A stretch of 64,000 bases of DNA from Streptomyces sp. NBC_00376 (GTDB lineage: Bacteria; Actinomycetota; Actinomycetes; Streptomycetales; Streptomycetaceae), in NCBI RefSeq assembly GCF_036077095.1, contig NZ_CP107960.1, positions 3,286,001 to 3,350,000 on the forward strand, in the 5' to 3' direction. Below the pieces are notes generated by a model that worked only from the letters and a program-made list of their open reading frames with translations, did no database searches and was not told the origin of the DNA. The translations under genes and the position numbers were made by a program. This document shows positions 8,091 through 16,845 of this stretch, one piece after another (position 1 is the stretch's first letter; every line of letters starts with the position of its first letter).

Positions 8091-9188
8091 TCAGCCACGG
8101 CGACCACCGACCTCGCGAACCCCACTGCCCGTGGAGGGGGCCGTGCCGAGCCAGCGGGCGATGGCCTCGCTGCGACTCGCGCTGTGCAGCTTGGTGAAGA
8201 TGCGGTTGATGTGGTTCTTGACCGTCTTCTCGCTGATGAAGCAGGTGGCAGCGATCTGCTGATTGCTCATGCCGGACGCGATCAGCTCCATGACCTCCAC
8301 CTCCCGTGAACTCAGCCCGTACTGTGGCCTGTTGGGCTTCGCGCCCGGCTCCTCGGCCATGGAAGACTGTGCCACAACTGGTTGCAGATGCGAAAGACCC
8401 TGTGATGACCGGACGGGGCGCGGCGCAGGTGGAGACGGTTCGGGCTTGGGCGCGTGTGCAGGCGCACCGTGTTGCTGAACGGAACTCGGGGGGTGTCCGT
8501 CGTAGCCGGGCCCCTGGTAGGGAACCCCCGTGGTCAGAGCCGTGCCGAGCCCTTCCGGAAGCGGTCGTGACTGTGCCCCCGGGCCCTGACGCATGTGGGC
8601 GAGGAGGGCGTTGGCCGCGGTGGCGGTGAAATGGGCACGGCCGTCCTTCGTGTCGCGCACGGCCTGCACCAGTTGGTCGGCCGTGAACTCGCCGTGGACC
8701 AGATAGCCGCTCGCGCCCAGGCGCAGTGCCTCGTGGACGATCTCGTTCTCGCGGCTGTAGGTCAGCATCATGACGGGCGCAACCTGTGCGAGGTGCGGCA
8801 GCGCGGAGATGCCGTCGACGCCGGGCATCCGGACGTCCAGCAGGACGACGTCCGGACGGTGCTGGACGGCCATGTCGTAGGCCTGGCGGCCGTCCGCGGC
8901 CTCCGCGACGACCTCGATGTCGTCGCGGCCGGAGAGCAGGACGCCGAGGCCGGCCCGGACCACGGGGTTGTCGTCGGCGACGACGACCCGCAGGGCGTTG
9001 GGAACGGCCATGGGCGCCGCTGCGGGGAAGGGAGGCATGGGCCCGGATGCCGCGGACTGCTGAGGGACGGGGAACGCGTTGGAGCTGGGCTCCGAGTTGA
9101 GCGGGGTGACGTGCGAGGACGTGTGCTGGGACGCGTGGTTCTGAGCGGCCCAGTTCTGGCCCGACACACGGGAGACGTCGTCCGGCAT
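8091..9188 (-). CDS. LuxR-type response regulator of the Tad locus, atypical receiver
   Basis: A 365-residue regulator. An unusual N-terminal extension of about 65 residues (Ser/Pro/Gln-rich) precedes the receiver (about 66-190): VADDNPVVR with the acidic pair, phospho-acceptor Asp118 in VVLLDVRMPG, and Thr143. The conserved Lys of GYLLK-type motifs is replaced by His165 (GYLVHG). A Pro-rich linker leads to a LuxR/NarL HTH (about 288-346: LSSREVEVMELIASGMSNQ and EKTVKNHINRIFTKL). ATG 9188 has a GAGG RBS. The cognate kinase is encoded 52 bp upstream. It likely controls the pilus genes around it; this is context inference. Confidence 0.9.
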   Translation of the reverse strand: MPDDVSRVSGQNWAAQNHASQHTSSHVTPLNSEPSSNAFPVPQQSAASGPMPPFPAAAPMAVPNALRVVVADDNPVVRAGLGVLLSGRDDIEVVAEAADGRQAYDMAVQHRPDVVLLDVRMPGVDGISALPHLAQVAPVMMLTYSRENEIVHEALRLGASGYLVHGEFTADQLVQAVRDTKDGRAHFTATAANALLAHMRQGPGAQSRPLPEGLGTALTTGVPYQGPGYDGHPPSSVQQHGAPAHAPKPEPSPPAPRPVRSSQGLSHLQPVVAQSSMAEEPGAKPNRPQYGLSSREVEVMELIASGMSNQQIAATCFISEKTVKNHINRIFTKLHSASRSEAIARWLGTAPSTGSGVREVGGRRG

Positions 9189-9240
9189 CTGCGACCTCCT
9201 CTCAAGGGTCTATGGGGGGTGAGGGTGAAAACGGAGCGGT

Positions 9241-10557
9241 TCAGTCGGGCTGCTCCGCGCCGGCAGTGGCGAGGAGAGCTGCGATCGGGAGTTCCAGGCG
9301 GACCTCGGTGCCCTTGGTCGCCTTTCCCTTTCCGATACGGATGCGGGCGCCGATGGAAGCGGCACGCTCGACCATTCCGACCAGGCCGAAGTGCCCGGCG
9401 TGACGGAGGTCGTCGAGCGTCGTGCCCGGGGGCAGGCCGCGCCCGTCGTCGTACACGCTGACGCGCAGGACGTCGCCCTTCACGCCTGCGAGTACGACGA
9501 GGTAGGTGGGTTGTGCGTGGCGGTGGGCGTTCTCCATCGCCTCGGAGGCGATGGTGAGCAGTTGGCGGGCGACGACCTGGGGGACGTGCGGGATCGGGGC
9601 GTCGTTGAGCAGCCGGAAGGTGGCGGTGAGGCCGTGGCGTCGGGTGAAGTCCTCTGCACGGGCCCGGAGCTCGCGTGTCACGTCCACGCCTCCGTCCAGT
9701 CCGGACTCGCGGCGGAGGTCGGAGAGCAGTTCACGGGATTCGGCGGCGGCCCGGCGGGCAGCGCGGGCGACCAGCTCGGCCTGGTGCTTGACGGTGAGTG
9801 GGTCCATCCGGTCGGAGGACACCGCCAGTCCGTCGGCCGCCAGTGCCAGACCGTGCAGGGTCTTGGCCACCGAGTCGTGCATTTCCCGGGCGAGGCGCGC
9901 GCGTTCGCCCTCCACCGCCTCGCTGACAGCGAGCCGCGCCTTGGTCTCGGTGAGCGCCTGGCTGGCGGTACCGAAGCGGAGAAGAAGGTTCCGCAGCGTG
10001 ACTCCCACCGCTCCGGCTATCACACAGAAGCCCGGAAGGAGGAACGCCGTTGCGTTGGCGGCTTCCAGTCTCGGATCGGTCCCGTACACACCGAGGACGA
10101 TCGCCGTCTGGAGTGCCGCGAAGATCGCGGCGCCCCGCCAGCCGTGCACCAGCCCGGCCAGCATCGGGGTACACACGGTGACGTAGGCGAGAGTGGATTC
10201 CGGTGAGGCGGTGATCAGCAGCAGGGCGCCGAAGAAGGCGTCGATGCCGAGCAGCCAGGGGTGGCGCAGCAGAACCGGACCGAAGCGTTCCCAGTCGCGG
10301 AACAGGACGTAGCTGCCCATGAAGGTGACGAGGATGGCCGAGCCGATCAGCCATGTAGCCAGGCCCGAGGCAGCGTGATCGATGGCGAACGGTGTGGCCA
10401 TGGCGATCATGGCGAGCCGGAATCCGAAGACCTGGCGGCACATCGCCTGGAGCGCGTTGAGCTGGATCGCGAACGCCGGGCGTGAGCCGGGATCGGCGAT
10501 CGCCTGACGTACCTGCGCATTCAGTCCGGTCTGGATGCTGCCGAGTTGAAACGCCAT
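9241..10557 (-). CDS. Membrane sensor histidine kinase (HisKA_3/NarL type)
   Basis: A 438-residue kinase. The N-terminal half (about residues 45-195) carries around six hydrophobic segments, forming an integral membrane sensor with almost no extracellular domain. The dimerisation/phosphotransfer box is EMHDSVAKTLHGL with His227, the HisKA_3 type. A HATPase domain follows (about 320-430) with VSVYDDGRGLPPG and GLVGMVERAASIGA. It starts at ATG 10557 with a GGAGG element upstream, and lies between tadC and the response regulator gene in the same orientation. The stimulus is unknown; membrane-embedded sensing is suggested by the topology. Confidence 0.9.
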   Translation of the reverse strand: MAFQLGSIQTGLNAQVRQAIADPGSRPAFAIQLNALQAMCRQVFGFRLAMIAMATPFAIDHAASGLATWLIGSAILVTFMGSYVLFRDWERFGPVLLRHPWLLGIDAFFGALLLITASPESTLAYVTVCTPMLAGLVHGWRGAAIFAALQTAIVLGVYGTDPRLEAANATAFLLPGFCVIAGAVGVTLRNLLLRFGTASQALTETKARLAVSEAVEGERARLAREMHDSVAKTLHGLALAADGLAVSSDRMDPLTVKHQAELVARAARRAAAESRELLSDLRRESGLDGGVDVTRELRARAEDFTRRHGLTATFRLLNDAPIPHVPQVVARQLLTIASEAMENAHRHAQPTYLVVLAGVKGDVLRVSVYDDGRGLPPGTTLDDLRHAGHFGLVGMVERAASIGARIRIGKGKATKGTEVRLELPIAALLATAGAEQPD

Positions 10558-10608
10558 GAGCCTGTCACCTCCCCACGGCGGTTCTGCCCACCGTCCGCCT
10601 GGTTCACG

Positions 10609-11511
10609 TCATCCGCCCATGAGGGTGCTGAAGTCGACGTTGACCCCGTAGACGAATCCGACCGTCAGCATGACCAGCGTTCCAGGGAGAAGGAACGTGG
10701 TGACCGCGAAGGTCGCCTTGGGAACGGCCCTGGCCGCCTTCCGGCGGGCGTTCTGGGCGTCGGTGCGCCGCATGTCGTTGGCGATCTGAATCAGGGTCTC
10801 GACGATCGGCGCACCGAGCTCCTCGCCCTGCTGGAGCGTGGTCACGAACATCGCGACCTGCTCCGAGTCATTGCGCTTGCGCAACTGCTCGAACGCCTCA
10901 CGGCGGCTGACACCCATGTCCATCTGGCGCAGGGTGATACGGAGCTCGTCCGCCCAGGGCCCCTCGTACTTGTCGGCGACCCGGGCCAGGGCCTGCCGGA
11001 AGCCGAGGCCGGCGGAGACCACGACGGCGAGCACGTCGAGGAAGTCCGGAAGCGTCCGGTCGATGTGGTCACGGCGGATGCGGACCGCGGACCAGATGCC
11101 GACCTCGACCCAGAACAGTCCGAACGCGATCAGTACCAGGGAGAGGAAGATCTGCCCGCGGATGATCATTGAGAAAGCGCCGAGCAGACCGAGTCCGCCG
11201 TAGACCGCTCGGCGGGCAGCGTAGCGGTCGATGGTCAGACCGCCCGGGTTGCCCGCCATGTCGATCTGGCGGCGCTTCTTGTTGACGGCCTTGGCGCCCA
11301 TCATCCGCAGGACCGCGGGGGCCCAGCGCATGCCGAGACGGTCGATACCGGAGCCGACCGCACTGGTACGGGTCGAGCCGACTTCCAGAGCGATCGCGAG
11401 GTCACCGGGGAGCTTCGCATCGGCCCGGTACATGCGGACACCCGCGATGGCTCCGAAGACCGCGAGTCCTATGACGCCCGCCAACAGCAGATCCATGTGC
11501 GCGCCGCCCAT
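10609..11511 (-). CDS. tadC: TadC-like inner-membrane platform protein (T2SSF domain)
   Basis: About 300 residues. It has an N-terminal TM (MDLLLAGVIGLAVFGAIAG), a cytosolic stretch with the AGNPGGLTIDRYAARR block, a TM pair (about 105-140), then the T2SSF domain: DFLDVLAVVVSAGLGFRQAL, MGVSRREAFEQLRKR, FVTTLQQGEELGAPI and a final TM (FAVTTFLLPGTLVMLTVGFV). With TadB it forms the platform that couples the TadA ATPase to pilin assembly. Its start overlaps the tadB stop by one base; ATG 11496 (MDLLLAG) is an alternative start. Confidence 0.9.
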   Translation of the reverse strand: MGGAHMDLLLAGVIGLAVFGAIAGVRMYRADAKLPGDLAIALEVGSTRTSAVGSGIDRLGMRWAPAVLRMMGAKAVNKKRRQIDMAGNPGGLTIDRYAARRAVYGGLGLLGAFSMIIRGQIFLSLVLIAFGLFWVEVGIWSAVRIRRDHIDRTLPDFLDVLAVVVSAGLGFRQALARVADKYEGPWADELRITLRQMDMGVSRREAFEQLRKRNDSEQVAMFVTTLQQGEELGAPIVETLIQIANDMRRTDAQNARRKAARAVPKATFAVTTFLLPGTLVMLTVGFVYGVNVDFSTLMGG

Positions 11512-12449
11512 CAGACATCGATCTTGGACAGGCGTCGGATCACGAGGAATCCGATCGCGTACAGGGCAAGGGAGACGATCACCGCGACCTGGCCGATGAG
11601 TGCACCGGTCATACGGTCGAGGGCGCCGGGCATGACCGCGTTCATCAGGAGCATGGCCCCCAGGCCGAAAGCGGGAACGGCATAGGCCGTGACCGTCACC
11701 TGGGAGAGTTGGGTCTTGACCTCGCGTCGGGTCTCCTTGCGCTCCTCCAGCGTCTCGGTGAGGTTGCGCAGCGAGCTGACGACCGTACCGCCGGCCCGGT
11801 TGGACAGGACGAGAGTGGTGACGAGGACAACGAGTTCGCGGGAGGGCAGGCGGTCGGTGAGTTCGCTCATCGCGTCCTCGAGGGATTCACCGACGGCGAG
11901 GCGACGGGCGACCCGGGCCAGTTCCTCGCCCGCCGGGTCCTCCAGTTCGTCGGCCGCCATACCGATGGACGTACGCAGCGCGAGGCCGGCCTGGGTGGCG
12001 TTGGCGAGGATGCGGGCGAGCTCGGGAAGCTGGTTGATGAAGTGCTCGGTGCGCTTGGTCCGTTGCCAGTTCAGGAAGGCGTTGGTGCCCCAGAGGCCGA
12101 TGAGGGCTGCGACCGGTCCGAAGAAGCTGGCGAGCATGGACGAAGCGATCATCCAGAGCCCGGCCAGGGCGACGACCGCATAGACGAAGAACTCGCCCGG
12201 AGTGATCTCGAGGCCCGTGGCAGCCAGTTTCAGTTCGAGCTTCCGGCCCAGGCCGGTCCTCCGCAGTCGGCTGTCCAGCGACCGGAATCGACGGCGTCGG
12301 CCGGCCTCCGGAATATGACCGGTGTGCGAAAGACGGTCTACCAGGGCATCCCGGTCGGCCTTGCCACCGGAGTAGGCGTGCAGGCCCGCGACGCCCGTGA
12401 CGCCGGCGAGCAGCGTGACGCCGATGGTGAGAAAAGGGAGATTCGTCAT
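11511..12449 (-). CDS. tadB: TadB-like inner-membrane platform protein (T2SSF domain)
   Basis: A 312-residue membrane protein. It opens MTNLPFLTIGVTLLAGVTGV (TM1), followed by a basic loop and a TM pair (FFVYAVVALAGLWMIASS; FFGPVAALIGLWGTNAF), the T2SSF domain (INQLPELARILANATQAGL, AVGESLEDAMSELTDRLPS) and C-terminal TMs. ATG 12449 lies 11 bp after the tadA stop; the same frame is open much further upstream but there it is only a shadow of tadA. TadB and TadC are paralogous halves of the platform and are expected to act together. Confidence 0.9.
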   Translation of the reverse strand: MTNLPFLTIGVTLLAGVTGVAGLHAYSGGKADRDALVDRLSHTGHIPEAGRRRRFRSLDSRLRRTGLGRKLELKLAATGLEITPGEFFVYAVVALAGLWMIASSMLASFFGPVAALIGLWGTNAFLNWQRTKRTEHFINQLPELARILANATQAGLALRTSIGMAADELEDPAGEELARVARRLAVGESLEDAMSELTDRLPSRELVVLVTTLVLSNRAGGTVVSSLRNLTETLEERKETRREVKTQLSQVTVTAYAVPAFGLGAMLLMNAVMPGALDRMTGALIGQVAVIVSLALYAIGFLVIRRLSKIDV

Positions 12450-12459
12450 GGCACGGTAC

Positions 12460-13797
12460 CTAGTTGGCCTCTCGGGTGGCGAGCTGTTCGGCGGAATCGG
12501 CAACCCCGAAGGCCTGCGGGATGGGCTGGCTGGCCATGTAGAGGCGCTCGGCGATCTTGCGCGGAATCGGGAGGTACTGGAATTCGCCGTTGATCCGCCC
12601 TTCGGCGTCCATCGGCTGTGCGTTGAACCGGGCGACGGACACGATGCGATAGGGGTCGCGACCGTGCGAGTCGAGGACGGCGATCTCGGTGATCTTGCGC
12701 GAACCGTCGGCGTGCCTGGTGAGCTGGACGATGACATCGACAGCGCTGTTGATCTGGTCGTGCAGTGCCTCGAACGGGATCTCGATCTCGGACATCGAGG
12801 CCAGAGTCTGCAGACGCATGAGCGCGTCCTCGGCGTTGTTGGCGTGAACCGTGGCGAGCGAGCCGTCGTGACCGGTCGACATCGCCTGGAGCATGTCGAG
12901 CGATTCGCCACCACGGACCTCACCGACGACGATGCGGTCGGGGCGCATACGCAGGGAGTTACGGACCAGGTCACGGATGGAGATCTGGCCCTTCCCCTCC
13001 ACGTTCGCCGGCCGGGACTCCAGCCGGATGACGTGGCTCTGCTGGAGCTGGAGCTCGGCGGAGTCCTCGATGGTGACAATGCGCTCCCTGTCGGGGATGA
13101 GGCCGGAGAGCGCGTTGAGGAGCGTCGTCTTCCCGGTGCCGGTGGCGCCGGAAACGATGATGTTGAGCTTGGCCTGGACAAGTCCGGACAGCAGGATCAG
13201 CATCTGCTCGTCGAGCGAGCCGACATTGATCATTTCCTGGAGCGTGAAGGCTCTGGGGAACCGTCGGATGGTGAGCGTCGCACCAGTCAGCGACAGGGGC
13301 GGGATGATGACGTTGACACGCTCACCACTGGGTAGACGCGCGTCAACCATGGGGTTTGACTCGTCGACGCGGCGGTTGACCGTCGACACGATGCGTTCGA
13401 TGGTCTGCATCAGCTGCTCGTGCGAACTGAATCGCATGGGCAGCTTCTCGACCTTGCCGCTGCGCTCGACGAAGATCTGGTCCGGTCCGTTCACCATGAT
13501 TTCGGTGATGGACGCGTCTTCAAGGAGCGGTTCCAGAATGCCGAGCCCGAGGGCCTCGTCGACGACCCTGCGGATCAGCTGGGTGCGTTCGACGGTCGAG
13601 AGGACCGGCCCTTCGCGGCTGATGATGTGGCTGAGCACACGCTCCAGCCGCGCTCGCCGGTCTGCGGCGGCGAGCGACGACATCTCGGCCAGGTCGATCT
13701 CTTCGAGCAGCTTGGCGCGGTAGGTGGCCACCATGTGGCTGTCCTCCCGCGCCCCGCCGTTCTTCTCGGGGGCGGTCATGCGTGCCCGCAGACTCAT
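12460..13797 (-). CDS. tadA: TadA/CpaF pilus assembly ATPase
   Basis: A 445-residue hexameric ATPase of the type II/IV secretion superfamily that powers pilin polymerisation at the cytoplasmic face. Walker A is GATGTGKTT (residues 217-225), followed by the Asp box (VTIEDSAELQL), Walker B (DRIVVGEVRGGE, about 288-298) and the His box (HDGSLATVHAN). The N-terminal domain has EIMVNGPDQIFVE typical of CpaF. Length is normal for the family. It is located between the two TadE-like genes and tadB in the same orientation. Confidence 0.95.
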   Translation of the reverse strand: MSLRARMTAPEKNGGAREDSHMVATYRAKLLEEIDLAEMSSLAAADRRARLERVLSHIISREGPVLSTVERTQLIRRVVDEALGLGILEPLLEDASITEIMVNGPDQIFVERSGKVEKLPMRFSSHEQLMQTIERIVSTVNRRVDESNPMVDARLPSGERVNVIIPPLSLTGATLTIRRFPRAFTLQEMINVGSLDEQMLILLSGLVQAKLNIIVSGATGTGKTTLLNALSGLIPDRERIVTIEDSAELQLQQSHVIRLESRPANVEGKGQISIRDLVRNSLRMRPDRIVVGEVRGGESLDMLQAMSTGHDGSLATVHANNAEDALMRLQTLASMSEIEIPFEALHDQINSAVDVIVQLTRHADGSRKITEIAVLDSHGRDPYRIVSVARFNAQPMDAEGRINGEFQYLPIPRKIAERLYMASQPIPQAFGVADSAEQLATREAN

Positions 13798-13856
13798 TGC
13801 GTAACTCCTCGCTCAGACTTGCTCGTGGTGCTCCAGTTGTGCAATGCGGGCCCTGC

Positions 13857-14255
13857 TCACCCTCGCGGCATGGTGGAACTGCGACTGGCCCAACCCCAGT
13901 CGTCGATTCCGGGCACAACGGAGGGGATCCTCACGCGAGTGGTGTACGTCACTTCGCCGGTCCCGTCGTCGCTACTGAACTTCGAGTTCTTGTAGCTGCC
14001 GAGCCAGTCGCTCATCGCGTCGCGCCCCGCCCGCTCCGAGTCCCCGCGCGGCACGTCCTGGGTGGCGGTACGCGCGGCCGCACGGGCACCGGTGCCCGCC
14101 TGGTTGGCGGCGTACGCGGCGACCCCCAGCTGAATCGCGAAGAGGCCCACCAGGAGCAGCAGCGGAATGAAGCCCATGTACTCGATGGCGACCTGGCCAC
14201 GGTCCCGGCGGGTCGCGGCGGCCTTCCGGCCCGGTGTGTGTACGCGCATGCTCAT
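13857..14255 (-). CDS. TadE-like minor pseudopilin 2
   Basis: A 132-residue protein. After MSMRVHTPGRKAAATRRD comes RGQVAIEYMGFIPLLLLVG: a prepilin-like site with Glu at +5 and a single hydrophobic helix, the TadE pattern. The C-terminal half is a small extracellular domain (VTYTTRVRIPSVVPG). ATG 14255 overlaps the stop of the preceding TadE gene (ATGA). TadE proteins are minor pilins processed by the same prepilin peptidase and help initiate or anchor the pilus. Confidence 0.85.
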   Translation of the reverse strand: MSMRVHTPGRKAAATRRDRGQVAIEYMGFIPLLLLVGLFAIQLGVAAYAANQAGTGARAAARTATQDVPRGDSERAGRDAMSDWLGSYKNSKFSSDDGTGEVTYTTRVRIPSVVPGIDDWGWASRSSTMPRG

Positions 14256-14719
14256 CGCTCGGCCTCCAGCGGCGACGCGGCGTTGCCCTCGATCGTCATC
14301 GGCCAGTTGAGTACTCCGGGTACCAGGACCGGAACCCGAAGCTTCACCGTGGCCTTGTACAGCGCGCCCGAGCTTTCGCACTTCGTCCGCTTCATCGACT
14401 CGCGCCAGACCTTCGGCAGGTCCTCCTTGGCCGCGTCCCGGCACGCCTGTCCGCGCGTACCCTGCGCGATGGCGCCCTTGTGTGCCGCCTGGTCCGCCGA
14501 GTTCCCCGCCAGGGAGAACGTGTAGCCGATCAGCGCGCACTGCCAGAGCGCGATCAGCAGCAGGATGATCAGCGGTGTGACGCCCAGGAACTCGATCGCG
14601 GTCTGGCCGCGGTCGCGTCCCCGGCCGAGGAGACGGGTGCGCATCCCGCCCCGCACCGGGGAAACGTCACCGCAACGCCTTCCCCGTATCTCCGTGTCTC
14701 TCGTCTCGGTAAGTGCCAT
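14252..14719 (-). CDS. TadE-like minor pseudopilin 1
   Basis: A 155-residue protein with a basic N-terminal leader of about 36 residues, then RDRGQTAIEFLGVTPLIILL, a prepilin-like motif with Glu at +5 and one TM helix. A C-terminal domain (about 65-155) follows, with Cys residues in GQACRDAAKED and KRTKCESS that may form a disulfide outside the cell. It lies 15 bp after tadZ and overlaps the next tadE-like gene by 4 bp. The two form a pair resembling TadE/TadF. Confidence 0.85.
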   Translation of the reverse strand: MALTETRDTEIRGRRCGDVSPVRGGMRTRLLGRGRDRGQTAIEFLGVTPLIILLLIALWQCALIGYTFSLAGNSADQAAHKGAIAQGTRGQACRDAAKEDLPKVWRESMKRTKCESSGALYKATVKLRVPVLVPGVLNWPMTIEGNAASPLEAER

Positions 14720-14734
14720 TGGTCAACTTGCCCC

Positions 14735-16021
14735 CTAGGTCGTCTTCCGGTTCCGGGAGTCGCCGTCGCGGTCGCGCCGGCGGCCGATCGAGCCTCGGTC
14801 GTTCTTGAACTTCGCGATGGCCTTCGCGCCGCTCTTTTCCGCCTTCTCAGGAACCTTGACGATGCCGAGCTCGCCCGCAAGGGCCCAGAGGGCCTGTTTG
14901 ACCGTGCTCTTGGAGTCGAGTTCGTGCAGCCGGCCCGCATCGACGACGGCCTGGAGTTCCTTGAAGTTCGCCGGGACCGCGGTGTTGGCCGTCGTGGTCC
15001 CGGTGATCTTCTCGATCAGCTGCGGCTGGATCTCGGTGTTGCGGATGAAGCGGTTGACAAGAGTGACCGTCTCCTCGGCCTTGCGGATCTGGAGCCGGTC
15101 CCACATCCGTACGACCCGCTTCGCACCGCGCACCGCGATCACATCGGGTGTGGTGACCAGCAGCGCCGTGTCGGCCATCTCGATGGCCGCCGCGCTGGCC
15201 CCCTGGAGCTGGCTGCCGCAGTCGATCACCACGACCTCGTAGCGCGAGCGCAGGGCGCTGACGATCTGCCGGGCCGAACGGTCACTGACCTCCTCGGCGC
15301 TCTCGCCCTCGCTGGGGGCCAGCAGCAGCGCCAGGCCGGTGCTGTGGCTGAACACGGCGTCGGACAGGACGCGCGGCGATATGTCGGTGATCGTCGACAG
15401 GTCGACGATGGAACGCCGAAACTGCACATCGAGGTACGAGCCGATGTCGCCGGTCTGGAGGTCCAGGTCGACCAGGGCCACGTTGCGCCCGGATGCCTGC
15501 GCCGCCAGGGCGATCTGCACGGCGGTGACAGTGGCGCCCACACCGCCCTTGGCACCGCTGACGGTGATGACCGTACCGCCGGGACCGGTGAAGACATCGG
15601 TCCCGGAGGTCAGGTGGCGGCGGACTCCGACGGACCACTGGGCCGCGGATTGAACCCTGTTGGCCAATTCCTCGTAGCTGAGGGGGAGGGTGACGACACC
15701 ACGTGCACCCGACTCCATCGCGGACGAGAACAGACCGGGGGTGACATCGGCGGTAATCAGCACGACCCCGATGGCGGGGAAGCGCAGGGAGACCTCCCGG
15801 ATCAGTTCCAGTGCCGGCACCGGACCGATCCGCTCGTGGACCAGCACGACCTCGGGCAGATCGTCGAGCGACTCGCCCGCAAGGCGGGCGAGAGTGTCGA
15901 TGAGCTGGGTCGAATCGCTGACCGGAGTGGCCGGCTCCGCCTCGGGGAGCTGGCTGAGCAGGGTGGTGACGGATCTGGCCGCGTCGACGTCACCGACGGC
16001 CGGGAGGATCCTCGTGGTCAT
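14735..16021 (-). CDS. tadZ: TadZ/CpaE-like pilus localisation ATPase
   Basis: A 428-residue ParA/MinD-superfamily protein. The N-terminal part (about 1-130) is receiver-like but degenerate (VVLVHERIGPVPALELIREV and GVVLITADVT). The ATPase part begins with VSGAKGGVGAT (about 154-164): the signature Lys of the deviant Walker A is kept, while the P-loop Lys is Ala, as is common in CpaE. Next come NVALVDLDLQTGD and VVVIDCGS. The C-terminus is a basic tail (about 400-428). In other bacteria TadZ marks the cell pole for pilus assembly. Placement after cpaB fits the usual tad order. Confidence 0.9.
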   Translation of the reverse strand: MTTRILPAVGDVDAARSVTTLLSQLPEAEPATPVSDSTQLIDTLARLAGESLDDLPEVVLVHERIGPVPALELIREVSLRFPAIGVVLITADVTPGLFSSAMESGARGVVTLPLSYEELANRVQSAAQWSVGVRRHLTSGTDVFTGPGGTVITVSGAKGGVGATVTAVQIALAAQASGRNVALVDLDLQTGDIGSYLDVQFRRSIVDLSTITDISPRVLSDAVFSHSTGLALLLAPSEGESAEEVSDRSARQIVSALRSRYEVVVIDCGSQLQGASAAAIEMADTALLVTTPDVIAVRGAKRVVRMWDRLQIRKAEETVTLVNRFIRNTEIQPQLIEKITGTTTANTAVPANFKELQAVVDAGRLHELDSKSTVKQALWALAGELGIVKVPEKAEKSGAKAIAKFKNDRGSIGRRRDRDGDSRNRKTT

Positions 16022-16028
16022 TCGATCC

Positions 16029-16736
16029 TCACTTGTCCTTGTCGAGCGTGTAGGTGCGGTCGCCCGGACGGATGGTGCTGTCGCTGCCGGAGGCGAGGAG
16101 CGCGAGGCGTACGTGCGCCGCGAAGGACTCGGCGTAGGCGATGCGCTGGGTGTCGAGCGTGTTGAGCGCGAAAGTGATCGGGACGGCCTCGGTGCCCATG
16201 TTGGACTTGCCGTCGTTGCTGGGCTCCAGGGCGGTCAGCTTGCCGACGTCCAGCACCTTGGCGTTGGACACGATGACCTTCGACTGGGACGGGGCGCCAT
16301 CGTTCTCGCCTTCGAAAGTGGCGTAAATGTTGACGGTGGCACCGGGGGTGATCTTGCCCGCGACCCCCGTCGCGGCGTCGATCATGATGGCGATCTCCTG
16401 CTCCCCGGGCTGCAGCTCGGGCCGGCGCTGCATCATGTCGGACTGGAGCAGCGAGCCCTTGCGCAGCTGGGTGACGGCGATCTTGCCGTTGACCTCGGAG
16501 AGGTCCGTCACCGCGTTGGAGGAGAGCCAGCGCTTGGGCATCGAGATCTTCTCGAACTGTCCGGAGGACAGGGCGGTATAGGGGGCTACATCGGACTTCA
16601 GCTGGTAGGCCGAGACCTCCGGCCCGACCTTGGAATTGACGTCGCTGATCACCGAGAGCACGCCGGCGAAGGCGCCGAAGGCGCACAGAACCGACAAAAG
16701 CAGGAGTATCACGCCGCGGCGCTGACGGGAGTTCAT
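16029..16736 (-). CDS. cpaB: CpaB/RcpC-like pilus assembly protein (SAF domain)
   Basis: About 235 residues. An N-terminal TM (RGVILLLLSVLCAFGAFAG) is followed by a SAF domain (about 40-110: VGPEVSAYQLKSDVAPYTAL and VTQLRKGSLLQSDMM) and the RcpC-like C-terminal region (EIAIMIDAATGVAGKITPGA, VNIYATFEG). ATG 16736 is chosen; GAGG lies 11 bp upstream, while the longer TTG start at 16757 has no RBS. In diderms CpaB works with the secretin; no secretin gene is present here, so it must serve the wall-crossing part of the machine. Confidence 0.85.
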   Translation of the reverse strand: MNSRQRRGVILLLLSVLCAFGAFAGVLSVISDVNSKVGPEVSAYQLKSDVAPYTALSSGQFEKISMPKRWLSSNAVTDLSEVNGKIAVTQLRKGSLLQSDMMQRRPELQPGEQEIAIMIDAATGVAGKITPGATVNIYATFEGENDGAPSQSKVIVSNAKVLDVGKLTALEPSNDGKSNMGTEAVPITFALNTLDTQRIAYAESFAAHVRLALLASGSDSTIRPGDRTYTLDKDK

Positions 16737-16845
16737 AGGCCGGACAACCTCGTTCAATTCGGATGCGTGGGGCAGCGGACGGAAGGGCGTCTACGGAGGA
16801 AAGCGGAAGCGCTGGGACTGCGGTGGTACCAGGACTGCGGTCGTT

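Noticed and set aside
14234..16165. Long plus-strand open frame (643 codons) opposite the Tad genes
   Set aside because: Antisense shadow of high-GC minus-strand genes; no domain, and the minus-strand TadE and TadZ products are clear.
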